DNA from: Cryomorphaceae bacterium
GTDB lineage: Bacteria; Bacteroidota; Bacteroidia; Flavobacteriales; Schleiferiaceae
Assembly (NCBI GenBank): GCA_013205365.1
Contig: JABMNC010000043.1
Location: forward strand, 1 to 32,018
Length of the DNA stretch: 32,018 nucleotides
Direction: 5' to 3'
The notes beneath the pieces are model-generated. The model made no database searches, was not told where the DNA came from, and saw only the letters and a list, made by a program, of their open reading frames with translations. Numbering within the stretch: the stretch's first letter is position 1; every line of letters starts with the position of its first letter. This document shows, one piece after another, positions 23,867 to 31,467 of this stretch. The translations under genes and the position numbers were made by a program.

Positions 23867-24772
23867 CTAGCGAGACTTGCCCATGTTTAAGTACTTACTT
23901 GCGTTTGAAGCATCCATTACCTGGAGCACCTCTATCAACTCCTGCAGGGCAACAGTGGGTCCGCCCGAGAAAATTTGCTGAATCTCCACCGACTTGCTGT
24001 CAAAAAACCAGCGGAGTAAGAAAATATTGGGCTGACGGGTATGAATGGGCTGCAGGGCTTGCAAAGAAGCAATGATTGACCGCTTTGCCTCCAGCTGGGT
24101 TTCTAGGCTGGCAATGCGATCCATTCCTTCGCGGTGGTATCGGTACCAAGACTGCAAAAAAACATCATTCGCCGGATTAAGCAGGTCCTCAATGAGCCAG
24201 AAACGGTTTCGGGTAGAGGTAAAACGGTCCCAACCACCCCCAGCACCCGATGCCTGAGCCATCTGCGCTATCTGCATGGCAGACAGCAGCGAAGCCCTGG
24301 CCTGCACATCAAAAGAGGCCTCATCCAACCCGAGCGCTAAGTAGGCGTAAAAACCCAGCAAAGAGGGTAAATCTTGGAACTGGTTGGGCTGAAATTCTAC
24401 AATTTCGTTGGGTCGGTACCTAAATCGCAGGTCAGGATCCTGAAAATTGAGTGTCGTGGTATTGTAGTCTGCGCCATAAACCGGACGCGCAAAAGAGACC
24501 TGCAGGTTGCCCGACATTTGACCGCTGCTTTGGTCGTAGTCTCTGATGGTCAGCACTAAAGAGCCGCGAATGCGCTCGTCTTGCTCCCAAGTTCCCTCGG
24601 TCCAAGCCCGGTTATTGACCAGGTCGCGAACCACCTGCTCTAATTGCGTAAAAACTTGACGGTCATTAGTTTGAACCTCAGGAGCTTGAACCTTAACTTC
24701 AATAAAAAATTCTTGAGCATGCATGGTTATGCCAGCCAACCAAAGTATCGAATGAAGAACAATTGATTTCAT
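23867..24772 (-). CDS. DUF4835 family exported protein
   Basis: The 301-residue product has a signal peptide (hydrophobic to about residue 17, cleavage after MHAQ) and then EFFIEVKVQAPEVQTNDRQVFTQLEQVVRDLVNNRAWTE with the processed region starting near residue 21. Aromatic and charged stretches such as WGYMAL-like helices are not seen; instead there is VYGADYNTTTLNFQDPDLRFRY, typical of DUF4835 as I recall. Family members occur next to coaBC and recN in many Bacteroidetes, exactly as here. Function is unknown; a periplasmic role is inferred only from the signal peptide. It starts 9 bp after the coaBC stop. Confidence 0.88.
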   Translation of the reverse strand: MKSIVLHSILWLAGITMHAQEFFIEVKVQAPEVQTNDRQVFTQLEQVVRDLVNNRAWTEGTWEQDERIRGSLVLTIRDYDQSSGQMSGNLQVSFARPVYGADYNTTTLNFQDPDLRFRYRPNEIVEFQPNQFQDLPSLLGFYAYLALGLDEASFDVQARASLLSAMQIAQMAQASGAGGGWDRFTSTRNRFWLIEDLLNPANDVFLQSWYRYHREGMDRIASLETQLEAKRSIIASLQALQPIHTRQPNIFLLRWFFDSKSVEIQQIFSGGPTVALQELIEVLQVMDASNASKYLNMGKSR

Positions 24773-24781
24773 GCCTTGAAG

Positions 24782-25996
24782 TTAGTCCTTGGTCGCGAAG
24801 CGTTCAACCCAATCCAAAATTCGGCTGGCAACCTGGGCTTTAGTCTCGAGCGGCCCCTGCTCTTCTCGGCTCTCGGTAACCAGGGTTATCTGGTTGGTGC
24901 TTGAATTCATGCCCGTTTGCTCGGTTTCGTAGTTCAGAACCATGGCATCTGCGCCTTTGCGAACCAGCTTATTTTTTGCGGAACTCAAGCCCTCTCCCGT
25001 TTCAAGGGCAAAACCAATAATTACTTGACCCGGAATTCTACGCTTGGCTAAATCCTGGAGAATATCTGGCGTAGGCTCAAAATTTATGGTCGCGGACAGC
25101 TCTGATTTTGGAATTTTTTCGCTGCGGACTGAAGTCGGACAAAGGTCCGACACCGCGGCGGCAGCTATGACAACGTCTGCATCCGGCAAGGCTTTTACCG
25201 CTGCAGCATGCATTTCTGATGCGCTTCGCACGGGAACGATTTGTACCGCATCGGTCCAAGTCCGGTCCGCTCGGCGCAAAGGCCCGCGAACCCAAAGAAT
25301 CCTGGCTCCACGCTGCTCGGCTTCGGCGGCAATGGCCTCCCCCATGCGTCCGCTGGAACCGTTGGTCACAAAACGCACGGGATCAATCGATTCCTCCGTG
25401 GGTCCAGAGGTGAGCAATAGGGTCTTACCAAGCCAAAATGGGCGCGAAGCAAAATGCAGTACCAGGGCGCGAAGCATGAATTCTGGCTCCACCATGCGCC
25501 CGGTGCCACTCAAGCCTGAGGCAAGCGATCCTTCTGGAGAAGGCCAAACTTCGTGACCCATGCTTCGCAGCCGGACTAAATTCTCTTGGGTGGCCGGGTA
25601 GGCAAACATGTCTAGATCCATGGCCGGCGCCCAAAAAACAGGACATTTTGCCGAGAGCACAATAGACAGGACCAAATTGTCACAAAGTCCGTTGGCGGCC
25701 TTTGCCAGGGTATTGCTCGTAGCAGGAGCAACTACAACGGCCTCAGCCCATTCGGCAAGATGAACATGGTTGTTCCAAGAGGTACGGCCTCCATGACTCA
25801 GCACCAAATGCTGTTCGGCAGCGGCACCCGAGAGGGCCGCAAGCGTTAAGGGCGAAACAAAGTCTTCGGCGGCTGGAGTAAGGGCTACCCGAACCTCTGC
25901 ACCCTCTTGCCGAAGCAAGCGAACCAATAAAGGAATTTTGTAGGCGGCGATGCCCCCACTTAAAGCCAGCAGGATGCGGCGACCCTGCAGAATCAT
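24782..25996 (-). CDS. coaBC: Bifunctional phosphopantothenoylcysteine synthetase/decarboxylase
   Basis: CoaBC adds cysteine to phosphopantothenate and decarboxylates the product on the way to coenzyme A. The N-terminal flavoprotein domain (CoaC, 1-185) has LLALSGGIAAYK, the catalytic His in NHVHLAEWA (about H77), APATSNTLAKAANGLCDNL and PAMDLDMF. The C-terminal CoaB domain begins LLLTSGPTEESIDPVRFVTN. Two differences from E. coli are visible: PxMNxxMW reads PAMDLDMF (Asn to Asp at 127), and the Cys of the substrate-clamp motif (E. coli C158) is Ser in GSLASGLSGTGRM. I believe both are common in this phylum. Start is ATG 25996; the TTG just before it is less likely. It begins 3 bp after the rpoZ stop. 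Confidence 0.95.
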   Translation of the reverse strand: MILQGRRILLALSGGIAAYKIPLLVRLLRQEGAEVRVALTPAAEDFVSPLTLAALSGAAAEQHLVLSHGGRTSWNNHVHLAEWAEAVVVAPATSNTLAKAANGLCDNLVLSIVLSAKCPVFWAPAMDLDMFAYPATQENLVRLRSMGHEVWPSPEGSLASGLSGTGRMVEPEFMLRALVLHFASRPFWLGKTLLLTSGPTEESIDPVRFVTNGSSGRMGEAIAAEAEQRGARILWVRGPLRRADRTWTDAVQIVPVRSASEMHAAAVKALPDADVVIAAAAVSDLCPTSVRSEKIPKSELSATINFEPTPDILQDLAKRRIPGQVIIGFALETGEGLSSAKNKLVRKGADAMVLNYETEQTGMNSSTNQITLVTESREEQGPLETKAQVASRILDWVERFATKD

Positions 25997-25999
25997 CAA

Positions 26000-26332
26000 T
26001 TAAGCCTTGTCGCTATCGGTCTCCGGATAGCGGTAAAATACCTTGCCGTCAAGCCATTCGCGCACTGCCATGGCATGCGGCTTAGGGAGCACCTCGTACT
26101 GGCGAGACATTTCAATCTGCTCCTTGTTCTCAAAAACTTCTTCGAGACTATCAGTAACTACCTCAAAATCAATAAGCTTATCATTGATTTCAGCACGTAA
26201 AGTCTCGTTAATCTGCTCTGCACGACGAGAAATCTGGGCAATTGCTTCATAAATGTTGCCTGTGGCGGCATCCAGCTCGTTAAAATCCAAGGTTTTGGTA
26301 GTCTTTGAGGCGGCGAGGTGGGCTTTATCCAT
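26000..26332 (-). CDS. rpoZ: RNA polymerase omega subunit, Bacteroidetes type
   Basis: The omega subunit helps fold and hold the beta-prime subunit of RNA polymerase. The 110-residue product matches the form found in this phylum: NIYEAIAQISRRAEQIN (about 26-42), EVVTDSLEEVFENKEQIEMSRQYEVLPKPHAMAVREWL (57-94) and a short acidic tail. The central helix is the part shared with RpoZ of other bacteria. It lies between bamD and coaBC, as in related genomes. A perfect TACTTTTG box 31 bp upstream suggests a separate promoter with a real leader. Confidence 0.9.
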   Translation of the reverse strand: MDKAHLAASKTTKTLDFNELDAATGNIYEAIAQISRRAEQINETLRAEINDKLIDFEVVTDSLEEVFENKEQIEMSRQYEVLPKPHAMAVREWLDGKVFYRYPETDSDKA

Positions 26333-26363
26333 AATTGAGGTAACTAAGTTGCAAATTGGAGGG

Positions 26364-26371
26364 CAAAAGTA
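26364..26371 (-). promoter_or_regulatory. Predicted -7 promoter box of rpoZ-coaBC (TACTTTTG)
   Basis: Perfect TAnnTTTG match in the 42-bp gap after bamD, 31 bp before the rpoZ ATG. The tract upstream is A/T-rich but has no TTG at 17-23 bp. Confidence 0.5.
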
Positions 26372-26374
26372 CGA

Positions 26375-27157
26375 TTATTTTTGTTTGTTTAGCGTGATTT
26401 GCTTCTCGAGCGATGCGACATCTGCGGCATAGGTTCCGCCAGGGAAGGTTGATCGGTACTCCTTCACGTAGGTTTCGGCCTCCTTAAAACGCTCGGCCTT
26501 CTTGGCATCAATAGAATTTTGAGCGTACCTCACGGCAGACTCCAGTCTAAAGAACATGGCCTGCTCGCGGCGCGGGCTTGAGGGATGCTCGGTAAGCATT
26601 ACGTTAAAAGAGACCACGGCGCTGGAATACTGATTGCGATGATGGTATCCTTTCGCAATTAAATAGCTCTTTTCTTCTAGCCTGCCCCGAAGCTCGTCAA
26701 TGTGGTCGTTGGCCTCACTCAAAAACTTAGAATTCGGGTGGGTGTTGATAAAAAGCTGGAGTTCATCCATCGCTTGGTAGGTGTAGGCCGGGTCAAGGGT
26801 GATCGAAGGGGCTTCGAGGTAGGCACAGTAGGCACCCAGATACGCTGCATCCTCCGCATACTCGTCGGATGGAAAGGTCTGGGCAAAACGCTTAAAGTGG
26901 TAGGATGCAAGAATATAATCGCGCTGGGCATAAAGGGTTTTGGCGAAGTAGCGGTATACTTCTTGGGCCTTGGTGGTGCCTCGGTACGAGGTCATTAACT
27001 CATCAAAAAGAGGGAAGGCCTTGCTGTAGTTGCCCCCTTCGTAGTACTTAATGGCCCGCTCAAGCCGGTAGGCCGGGTCGGTGTTTTTAAGCACTTTGCC
27101 GTAGTCTCCGCACGAGCTTAGGGCCACTACCGCAGCCAATAGGATCCAGTTCTTCAT
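26375..27157 (-). CDS. bamD: Outer membrane protein assembly factor BamD (lipoprotein)
   Basis: BamD is a lipoprotein of the BAM complex that inserts beta-barrel proteins into the outer membrane. From ATG 27157 the product is 260 aa with a lipoprotein signal peptide ending LSSC (Cys16). The mature part is built of TPR-like helices: RLERAIKYYEGGNYSKAFPLFDELM, EVYRYFAKTLYAQRDYILASYHFKRF and DEYAEDAAYLGAYC. The reading frame extends upstream to 27226, but those residues are unlike a signal peptide. The chosen ATG overlaps the dapA stop (ATGA), indicating coupled translation. Confidence 0.94.
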   Translation of the reverse strand: MKNWILLAAVVALSSCGDYGKVLKNTDPAYRLERAIKYYEGGNYSKAFPLFDELMTSYRGTTKAQEVYRYFAKTLYAQRDYILASYHFKRFAQTFPSDEYAEDAAYLGAYCAYLEAPSITLDPAYTYQAMDELQLFINTHPNSKFLSEANDHIDELRGRLEEKSYLIAKGYHHRNQYSSAVVSFNVMLTEHPSSPRREQAMFFRLESAVRYAQNSIDAKKAERFKEAETYVKEYRSTFPGGTYAADVASLEKQITLNKQK

Positions 27158-28056
27158 AGTTCGTGCTGCTGCAATTTGTGTACCGATTGGGCCAAGGCCG
27201 CATCGAGTTGGGGTGAAACGGGCCACAAGGGCAGGCGAAGTGCGGGGTGGATGATGCCGAGGTGCGCGAGGGCAGATTTAATTCCGCCCGGATTGCCTTC
27301 GGCAAAAAGTTGCTGGGTGAAGCCAAGCATGGCGTAGTGCCCGACTTGGGCCGCGTCCAAAGAGCCAGCACGGGCATCGCGGACCATTTGGCTAAACGTT
27401 TTGGGAAAGGCTTGGCCGCTCACCGAAATAACGCCATGGGCTCCGCAGGCCACCAAGGGAAGCGTCAGGTTGTCGTCGCCGCTCAAAACGTCAAAGCCTT
27501 CTGGGGCGCCGAGTACAATGGTCATGGCCTGCTCGAGGTTGCCACTGGCTTCTTTAATCGCTACGGCGTGCGGAACCTCATGCGCGATGCGCAGCGTGGT
27601 TTCGACAGCCATATTTGACCCCGTTCGGCCAGGTACGTTGTACAGAATAATGGGCAAGTCCGTAGCGGCTGAGATATGGATGAAGTGGCGGTAAATACCC
27701 TCTTGCGTCGGCTTGTTGTAGTAAGGCGATACACTAAGCACACCTGAAATTCCGAGCTGTAATCCAGCCTTTAGTTCTGCAGCCACTTTGGCGGAATCAT
27801 TACCTCCTACCCCTTGGACCACAGGGACGCGGCCCGCGGCTGCATCGCAAACGGCCGCCACAACACGCTGCTTTTCGTCCGAGGTGAGGGTTGCCGTTTC
27901 GGCAGTCGTTCCTAAAGCTACAAGGAAGTCCACTCCGCCGTCAATGCAATGGTTAACCAGACGCTTAAGCGCTGGATAATCGACTTCATTTTGAAGCGTG
28001 AAGGGAGTCACCAAGGCTATGCCTGTTCCGCGAAATGGGTTGATGCGAGCGTTCAT
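27154..28056 (-). CDS. dapA: 4-hydroxy-tetrahydrodipicolinate synthase
   Basis: DapA condenses pyruvate with aspartate semialdehyde, the first step specific to lysine and diaminopimelate. The 300-residue TIM barrel shows GTGIALVTPF, the LGTTAETATL loop (48-57), the proton-relay Tyr139 in YNVPGRTG and the Schiff-base Lys168 in AIKEASGN. Length is normal. Both ends overlap neighbours by 4 bp (ATGA with the DUF6913 gene and with bamD), so it sits in a translationally coupled run. Confidence 0.97.
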   Translation of the reverse strand: MNARINPFRGTGIALVTPFTLQNEVDYPALKRLVNHCIDGGVDFLVALGTTAETATLTSDEKQRVVAAVCDAAAGRVPVVQGVGGNDSAKVAAELKAGLQLGISGVLSVSPYYNKPTQEGIYRHFIHISAATDLPIILYNVPGRTGSNMAVETTLRIAHEVPHAVAIKEASGNLEQAMTIVLGAPEGFDVLSGDDNLTLPLVACGAHGVISVSGQAFPKTFSQMVRDARAGSLDAAQVGHYAMLGFTQQLFAEGNPGGIKSALAHLGIIHPALRLPLWPVSPQLDAALAQSVHKLQQHEL

Positions 28057-28589
28057 CGAGGAGGAATTTTAGCGAGCCATGCGCTCAAAGCACGAAAGTA
28101 GTCCATAGGAAGGCGGTCTGCGCTGTGGTAGCGCACGTCATAAAAGTCGTTGGCACCCGTAATGCTCACGCGAAGTCCCGAGGGAGTACGCGCCACAATG
28201 TAGTCAATAGGGCTGTCTTGGCCGCGGTGCAGAACAACTACAAGGTCAAACTCGGTCTGCATGAATTCCAAGGCATTGCCCCCTTGCACCGCTCCGTTCC
28301 ATGCAAAGTCGTCGGTAAAGATGAGCTGGCGGCCTGAATAGAGTGCGTTTTTGGGGCGCATTTCTCCCGTCCAGCCAATTAGGTTGACCGATCGCTGCTG
28401 GGCCTGTAGGGCAGAAACTACCTGGCGCATGGACTCGAGGTAGCCTTCTTCGGCCCGTGAGTCAAATACGATTCCTATGCGACGAACCTTTTCCCAGCCC
28501 GGCCAATGGGTCGTTGCGGGTCGTTCACTGGCGGCATTGCGCCAGGCCCTCTTCTGGAGCGGAGCGCTTAGTCTGTAGAGCCAATCCAT
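28053..28589 (-). CDS. DUF6913 family protein
   Basis: The product (178 aa from ATG 28589) has no signal peptide or membrane segment. It has an alternating beta/alpha look: RRIGIVFDSRAEEGYLESMRQVV, VNLIGWTG, LIFTDDFAWNG, FDLVVVLHRGQDSPIDYIVARTPSGLRVSI and a C-terminal YFRALSAWLAKIPP. I recall this family as a Bacteroidetes gene regularly next to dapA, with no known function. An upstream start at 28616 would add nine residues with no conservation that I can see; the chosen start overlaps the ligA stop by 22 bp. Confidence 0.8.
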   Translation of the reverse strand: MDWLYRLSAPLQKRAWRNAASERPATTHWPGWEKVRRIGIVFDSRAEEGYLESMRQVVSALQAQQRSVNLIGWTGEMRPKNALYSGRQLIFTDDFAWNGAVQGGNALEFMQTEFDLVVVLHRGQDSPIDYIVARTPSGLRVSITGANDFYDVRYHSADRLPMDYFRALSAWLAKIPPR

Positions 28590-30583
28590 AGTTGATATTC
28601 TTCTTCGGTTAACCATTGTACTCCCAGGGCCTCTGCCTTGCTGCGTTTGCTAGGCCCCACCCCTTCTCCAGCCAACAAGTAGTCTGTTTTACTGCTTACA
28701 GAGCTGCCTACGCGTCCGCCATGCTCTTCGATGGAACTCTTGATTCCGTCGCGGCTAAAATGCGCAAAAACTCCGCTCACTACAAAGGTCTTGCCCTGAA
28801 GCAGTCCAGAGCCTGACACAGTGGATTGGGCCTGTTCCAGCTTGATTCCATGGGATTGGAGTCGGTCGAGTTCATGGCGGTTTTCTGGGTTTGCCAGCCA
28901 AGACTGAATGCTCTCAGCGATTTGAGGTCCTACGTCGGGAACGTCGAGCAATTCTTCTTGGGTCGCATTCATTAAATCTTCGACGCGAGCAAATGCTTGA
29001 ACGAGTTTTTTTGCCACTGTTTCGCCCACATGGCGAATTCCTAAAGCAAAAAGTACGCGCGAAAAGGGCAGGTTTTTGCTTGCCTCAAGGCTGGCCAGTG
29101 CATTACTAACGGACTTTTCTTTGAACTTCTCGAGCTTACTCCAGCCCTGCTCGCCAAGGTCGTAAAGGTCTGCAGGAGTGTGAACCCAACCAAGATCGAC
29201 CAAACGGTCGATGGTTTCGGTTCCAATGCCGTCTACGTCCATGGCGCGCCGATGAATAAAGTGCTCCAGGCGACCCTTGATTTGGGTAGGGCATTTTTGG
29301 TGGTTAGGGCAAAAGTGCTGCGCCTCTCCCTCGCGGCGTTCCAAAGCAGAGCGGCAGTCGGGGCAGATTATGGCAAAGGACACTGGGATAGCTCCAACGC
29401 TGCGACGGTCCAGGTCCACCGACGTGATTTTAGGAATAATTTCTCCGCCCTTTTCTACCCAAACCCAGTCGCCAAGGTGCAGGTCGAGCTTGAGAATTTG
29501 GTCTGAATTGTGTACCGAGGCACGCTGAACCTGGGTGCCGCTGATCCATACGGGCTCAAGATGGGCCACTGGAGTTATGGCTCCGGTGCGACCGACCTGG
29601 TAGATGACGTCGAGCAATGGCGTGCAGGCCTGCTCGGCATTGAATTTATAGGACATTGCCCATCGGGGCGATTTGGCGGTCGAACCCAGTCGCTGCTGCT
29701 GGTCCACCCGATCAACCTTGACGACTACCCCGTCGGTAGCAACCGGGAGGTTTTGGCGTTTTTGGTCCCAAAAGGTGAGAAACTCCTTGACTTGGTCTGC
29801 TGTTTCGCAACGCTGCGACCATCGCTCCTGCTGCGACGGGACAGGAAATCCCCATCGAGCCAAACCCTGCATGGCCTCGGAGTGCGAAGCAAAGGGACTT
29901 TGGCTGGAGTAGGCCGCGTAGGTAAACATACTGAGTCGGCGCTGGGCAACCTCAGCCGAGTCCTGCATTTTAAGGGTTCCTGAAGCGGCGTTTCGAGGGT
30001 TGGCAAAGAGTTCGAGTCCGGCGTTTTTGCGGCGGTTGTTGAGCCGCTCAAAGTCCGCATGCAAGAAGACAATTTCGCCCCTCACCTCGAGATCGAGGGG
30101 GGCATCAGAGGGAAGTTGAAGCGGAATTCCCTGGATGGTGCGCACATTCACGGCCACATCGTCGCCCTTCAGGCCATCGCCACGGGTAAGGGCGCGCGCA
30201 AGCAGTCCGTTTTGATAGCCAAGCGAAATTGCAACCCCGTCAAATTTAAGTTCCGCGTTCCAAAGAATGCGATCGCCAGAGACGAGCTCTTGGGCTCGGT
30301 TTATGAATTCGTCGAGTTCCTCGAAGCTGTAAGTATTGGCAAGACTCAGCATGGGCCTCTGGTGACTAACCTGTTCAAAGATCTTGGTGAAGCCTCCACC
30401 CACTCTTTGTGTAGGACTATTGGGGTCCCTTAACTCCGGGTGCGCCTGCTCCAATTCCTGAAGCTCGCGGAGCAGTTGATCAAATTCCGCGTCGCTTACC
30501 TCGGGATGGTCGGTGACGTAGTAGCGACGGTTGTGCTCGTGCAGTTCCTTGCGCAACTGGAGAATTCGATCGATCGCGGTCAT
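28568..30583 (-). CDS. ligA: NAD-dependent DNA ligase LigA
   Basis: LigA seals nicks using NAD and is essential for replication. From ATG 30583 the product is 671 aa, the normal length. Domains in order: Ia (ELHEHNRRYYVTDHPEVSDAEFDQL), adenylation domain with catalytic K113 in ELKFDGVA, OB fold, a four-Cys zinc finger (CPDCRSALERREGEAQHFC..KC), helix-hairpin-helix repeats (about 490-580), and a C-terminal BRCT domain starting LQGKTFVVSGVF. The open frame extends to 30724, but that part lies antisense-free inside prmC and is unconserved. A TACCTTTG box 5 bp before ATG 30583 and an ATGA overlap with the prmC stop both support this start. Confidence 0.97.
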   Translation of the reverse strand: MTAIDRILQLRKELHEHNRRYYVTDHPEVSDAEFDQLLRELQELEQAHPELRDPNSPTQRVGGGFTKIFEQVSHQRPMLSLANTYSFEELDEFINRAQELVSGDRILWNAELKFDGVAISLGYQNGLLARALTRGDGLKGDDVAVNVRTIQGIPLQLPSDAPLDLEVRGEIVFLHADFERLNNRRKNAGLELFANPRNAASGTLKMQDSAEVAQRRLSMFTYAAYSSQSPFASHSEAMQGLARWGFPVPSQQERWSQRCETADQVKEFLTFWDQKRQNLPVATDGVVVKVDRVDQQQRLGSTAKSPRWAMSYKFNAEQACTPLLDVIYQVGRTGAITPVAHLEPVWISGTQVQRASVHNSDQILKLDLHLGDWVWVEKGGEIIPKITSVDLDRRSVGAIPVSFAIICPDCRSALERREGEAQHFCPNHQKCPTQIKGRLEHFIHRRAMDVDGIGTETIDRLVDLGWVHTPADLYDLGEQGWSKLEKFKEKSVSNALASLEASKNLPFSRVLFALGIRHVGETVAKKLVQAFARVEDLMNATQEELLDVPDVGPQIAESIQSWLANPENRHELDRLQSHGIKLEQAQSTVSGSGLLQGKTFVVSGVFAHFSRDGIKSSIEEHGGRVGSSVSSKTDYLLAGEGVGPSKRSKAEALGVQWLTEEEYQLWIGSTD

Positions 30584-31431
30584 GCTTTCAAAGGTAGGGC
30601 CTGACTGCCTGGCTTTTGAGCCCAAACCCAACGCGGCGCCGCAAATTGATCCTTCATCTCCTGGGTTTGGTATCCTGCCGATTGGGCCAATTCTGCGACA
30701 TCGCCCACCCGATCGCGGTGGCATTCAAAGCCCACTTGGTTTACGCCAAGTACTCGGGCCCATGCCAACGCACGTCGGTAGTAGAATAAGGGATCCCCTG
30801 AGGGAGCATACAGCGCCAAAGAAGGTTCAAATTCAACTACCTCTACCTCGAGGTATTCCTCAGGGCTGATGTAGGGAGGATTGCAGAGTATGGCATCTGC
30901 CTGCAGACTATCGGACGGGTCGTCGCGAAGGTCCGCTTCAGTAAAACGCAGGTCAAGGCCCAGCATAACCGCATTTTGAACGGCTACTTCAAGGGCAAGT
31001 GGCGACAAGTCTATGCCCGTGATGCTCAAGTCAGGACGACGGTTTTTTAAAGCTAGGGCAATGCAGCCGGAACCCGTACCTAAATCTAGGACGCTAGCAG
31101 CTTTAGGAAGGCGTTCCGCAGCGAGAGCAACCAGCTCTTGGGTCTCGGGGCGCGGAATGAGGACATGGCTGTTGATATGAATTTTTAGGCCATCAAAATA
31201 CTCAAAACCAATAATTTGCTGAATTGGCATGGCGCTATTTAGGGCGGAGTTGTGCGCGGTAAATGCTTGGACTACGTCGGGGGGGACCGGCTTGCCTTCC
31301 TCCAGAAACAAACGACCTGGACTGAGTCCCGTTTGGGCATCAATCCAAAGCCGCCATTGGGCTCTGGCCTCGGAATCTTGAAAATGACTCCTGATCAAGA
31401 GAAATGCTTGCTGAAGTTCACGCCATGTCAC
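30580..31431 (-). CDS. prmC: Release factor glutamine methyltransferase PrmC
   Basis: PrmC methylates the GGQ glutamine of RF1 and RF2. From GTG 31431 the product is 283 aa. It has an N-terminal helical domain, then HVLIPRPETQELV near 89-101, the SAM-binding DLGTGSGCIALAL near 116-128, GIDLSPLALEVA, and the catalytic NPPYISPEE at 184-192. The frame is open to another GTG at 31461, but the ten extra codons contain a perfect TACCTTTG box 4 bp before GTG 31431, and MTWRELQQAF resembles the usual PrmC start. prfC, another termination gene, lies elsewhere in the window and is not linked to it. Confidence 0.93.
   Translation of the reverse strand: MTWRELQQAFLLIRSHFQDSEARAQWRLWIDAQTGLSPGRLFLEEGKPVPPDVVQAFTAHNSALNSAMPIQQIIGFEYFDGLKIHINSHVLIPRPETQELVALAAERLPKAASVLDLGTGSGCIALALKNRRPDLSITGIDLSPLALEVAVQNAVMLGLDLRFTEADLRDDPSDSLQADAILCNPPYISPEEYLEVEVVEFEPSLALYAPSGDPLFYYRRALAWARVLGVNQVGFECHRDRVGDVAELAQSAGYQTQEMKDQFAAPRWVWAQKPGSQALPLKA
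30589..30596 (-). promoter_or_regulatory. Predicted -7 promoter box of ligA (TACCTTTG)
   Basis: Perfect TAnnTTTG match inside the last codons of prmC, 5 bp before the ligA ATG. A TTTG lies 26 bp upstream, slightly farther than the usual spacing. Confidence 0.5.
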
Positions 31432-31435
31432 GCGC

Positions 31436-31443
31436 CAAAGGTA
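31436..31443 (-). promoter_or_regulatory. Predicted -7 promoter box of prmC (TACCTTTG)
   Basis: Perfect TAnnTTTG match, 4 bp before GTG 31431. It shares a 36-bp intergenic gap with the ribD promoter. Confidence 0.5.
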
Positions 31444-31449
31444 GCGCAG

Positions 31450-31457
31450 TACCTTAG
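31450..31457 (+). promoter_or_regulatory. Predicted -7-like box of ribD (TACCTTAG)
   Basis: One mismatch to TAnnTTTG, 10 bp before ATG 31468, divergent from and 6 bp away from the prmC box. Confidence 0.4.
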
Positions 31458-31467
31458 CCACGTGGTG

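Noticed and set aside
27158..27226. Upstream extension of BamD
   Set aside because: It would place 23 polar residues before the lipoprotein signal peptide and lies within dapA.
30584..30724. 47-residue N-terminal extension of LigA
   Set aside because: It lies in prmC coding sequence, looks unconserved, and a promoter box and family length support ATG 30583.
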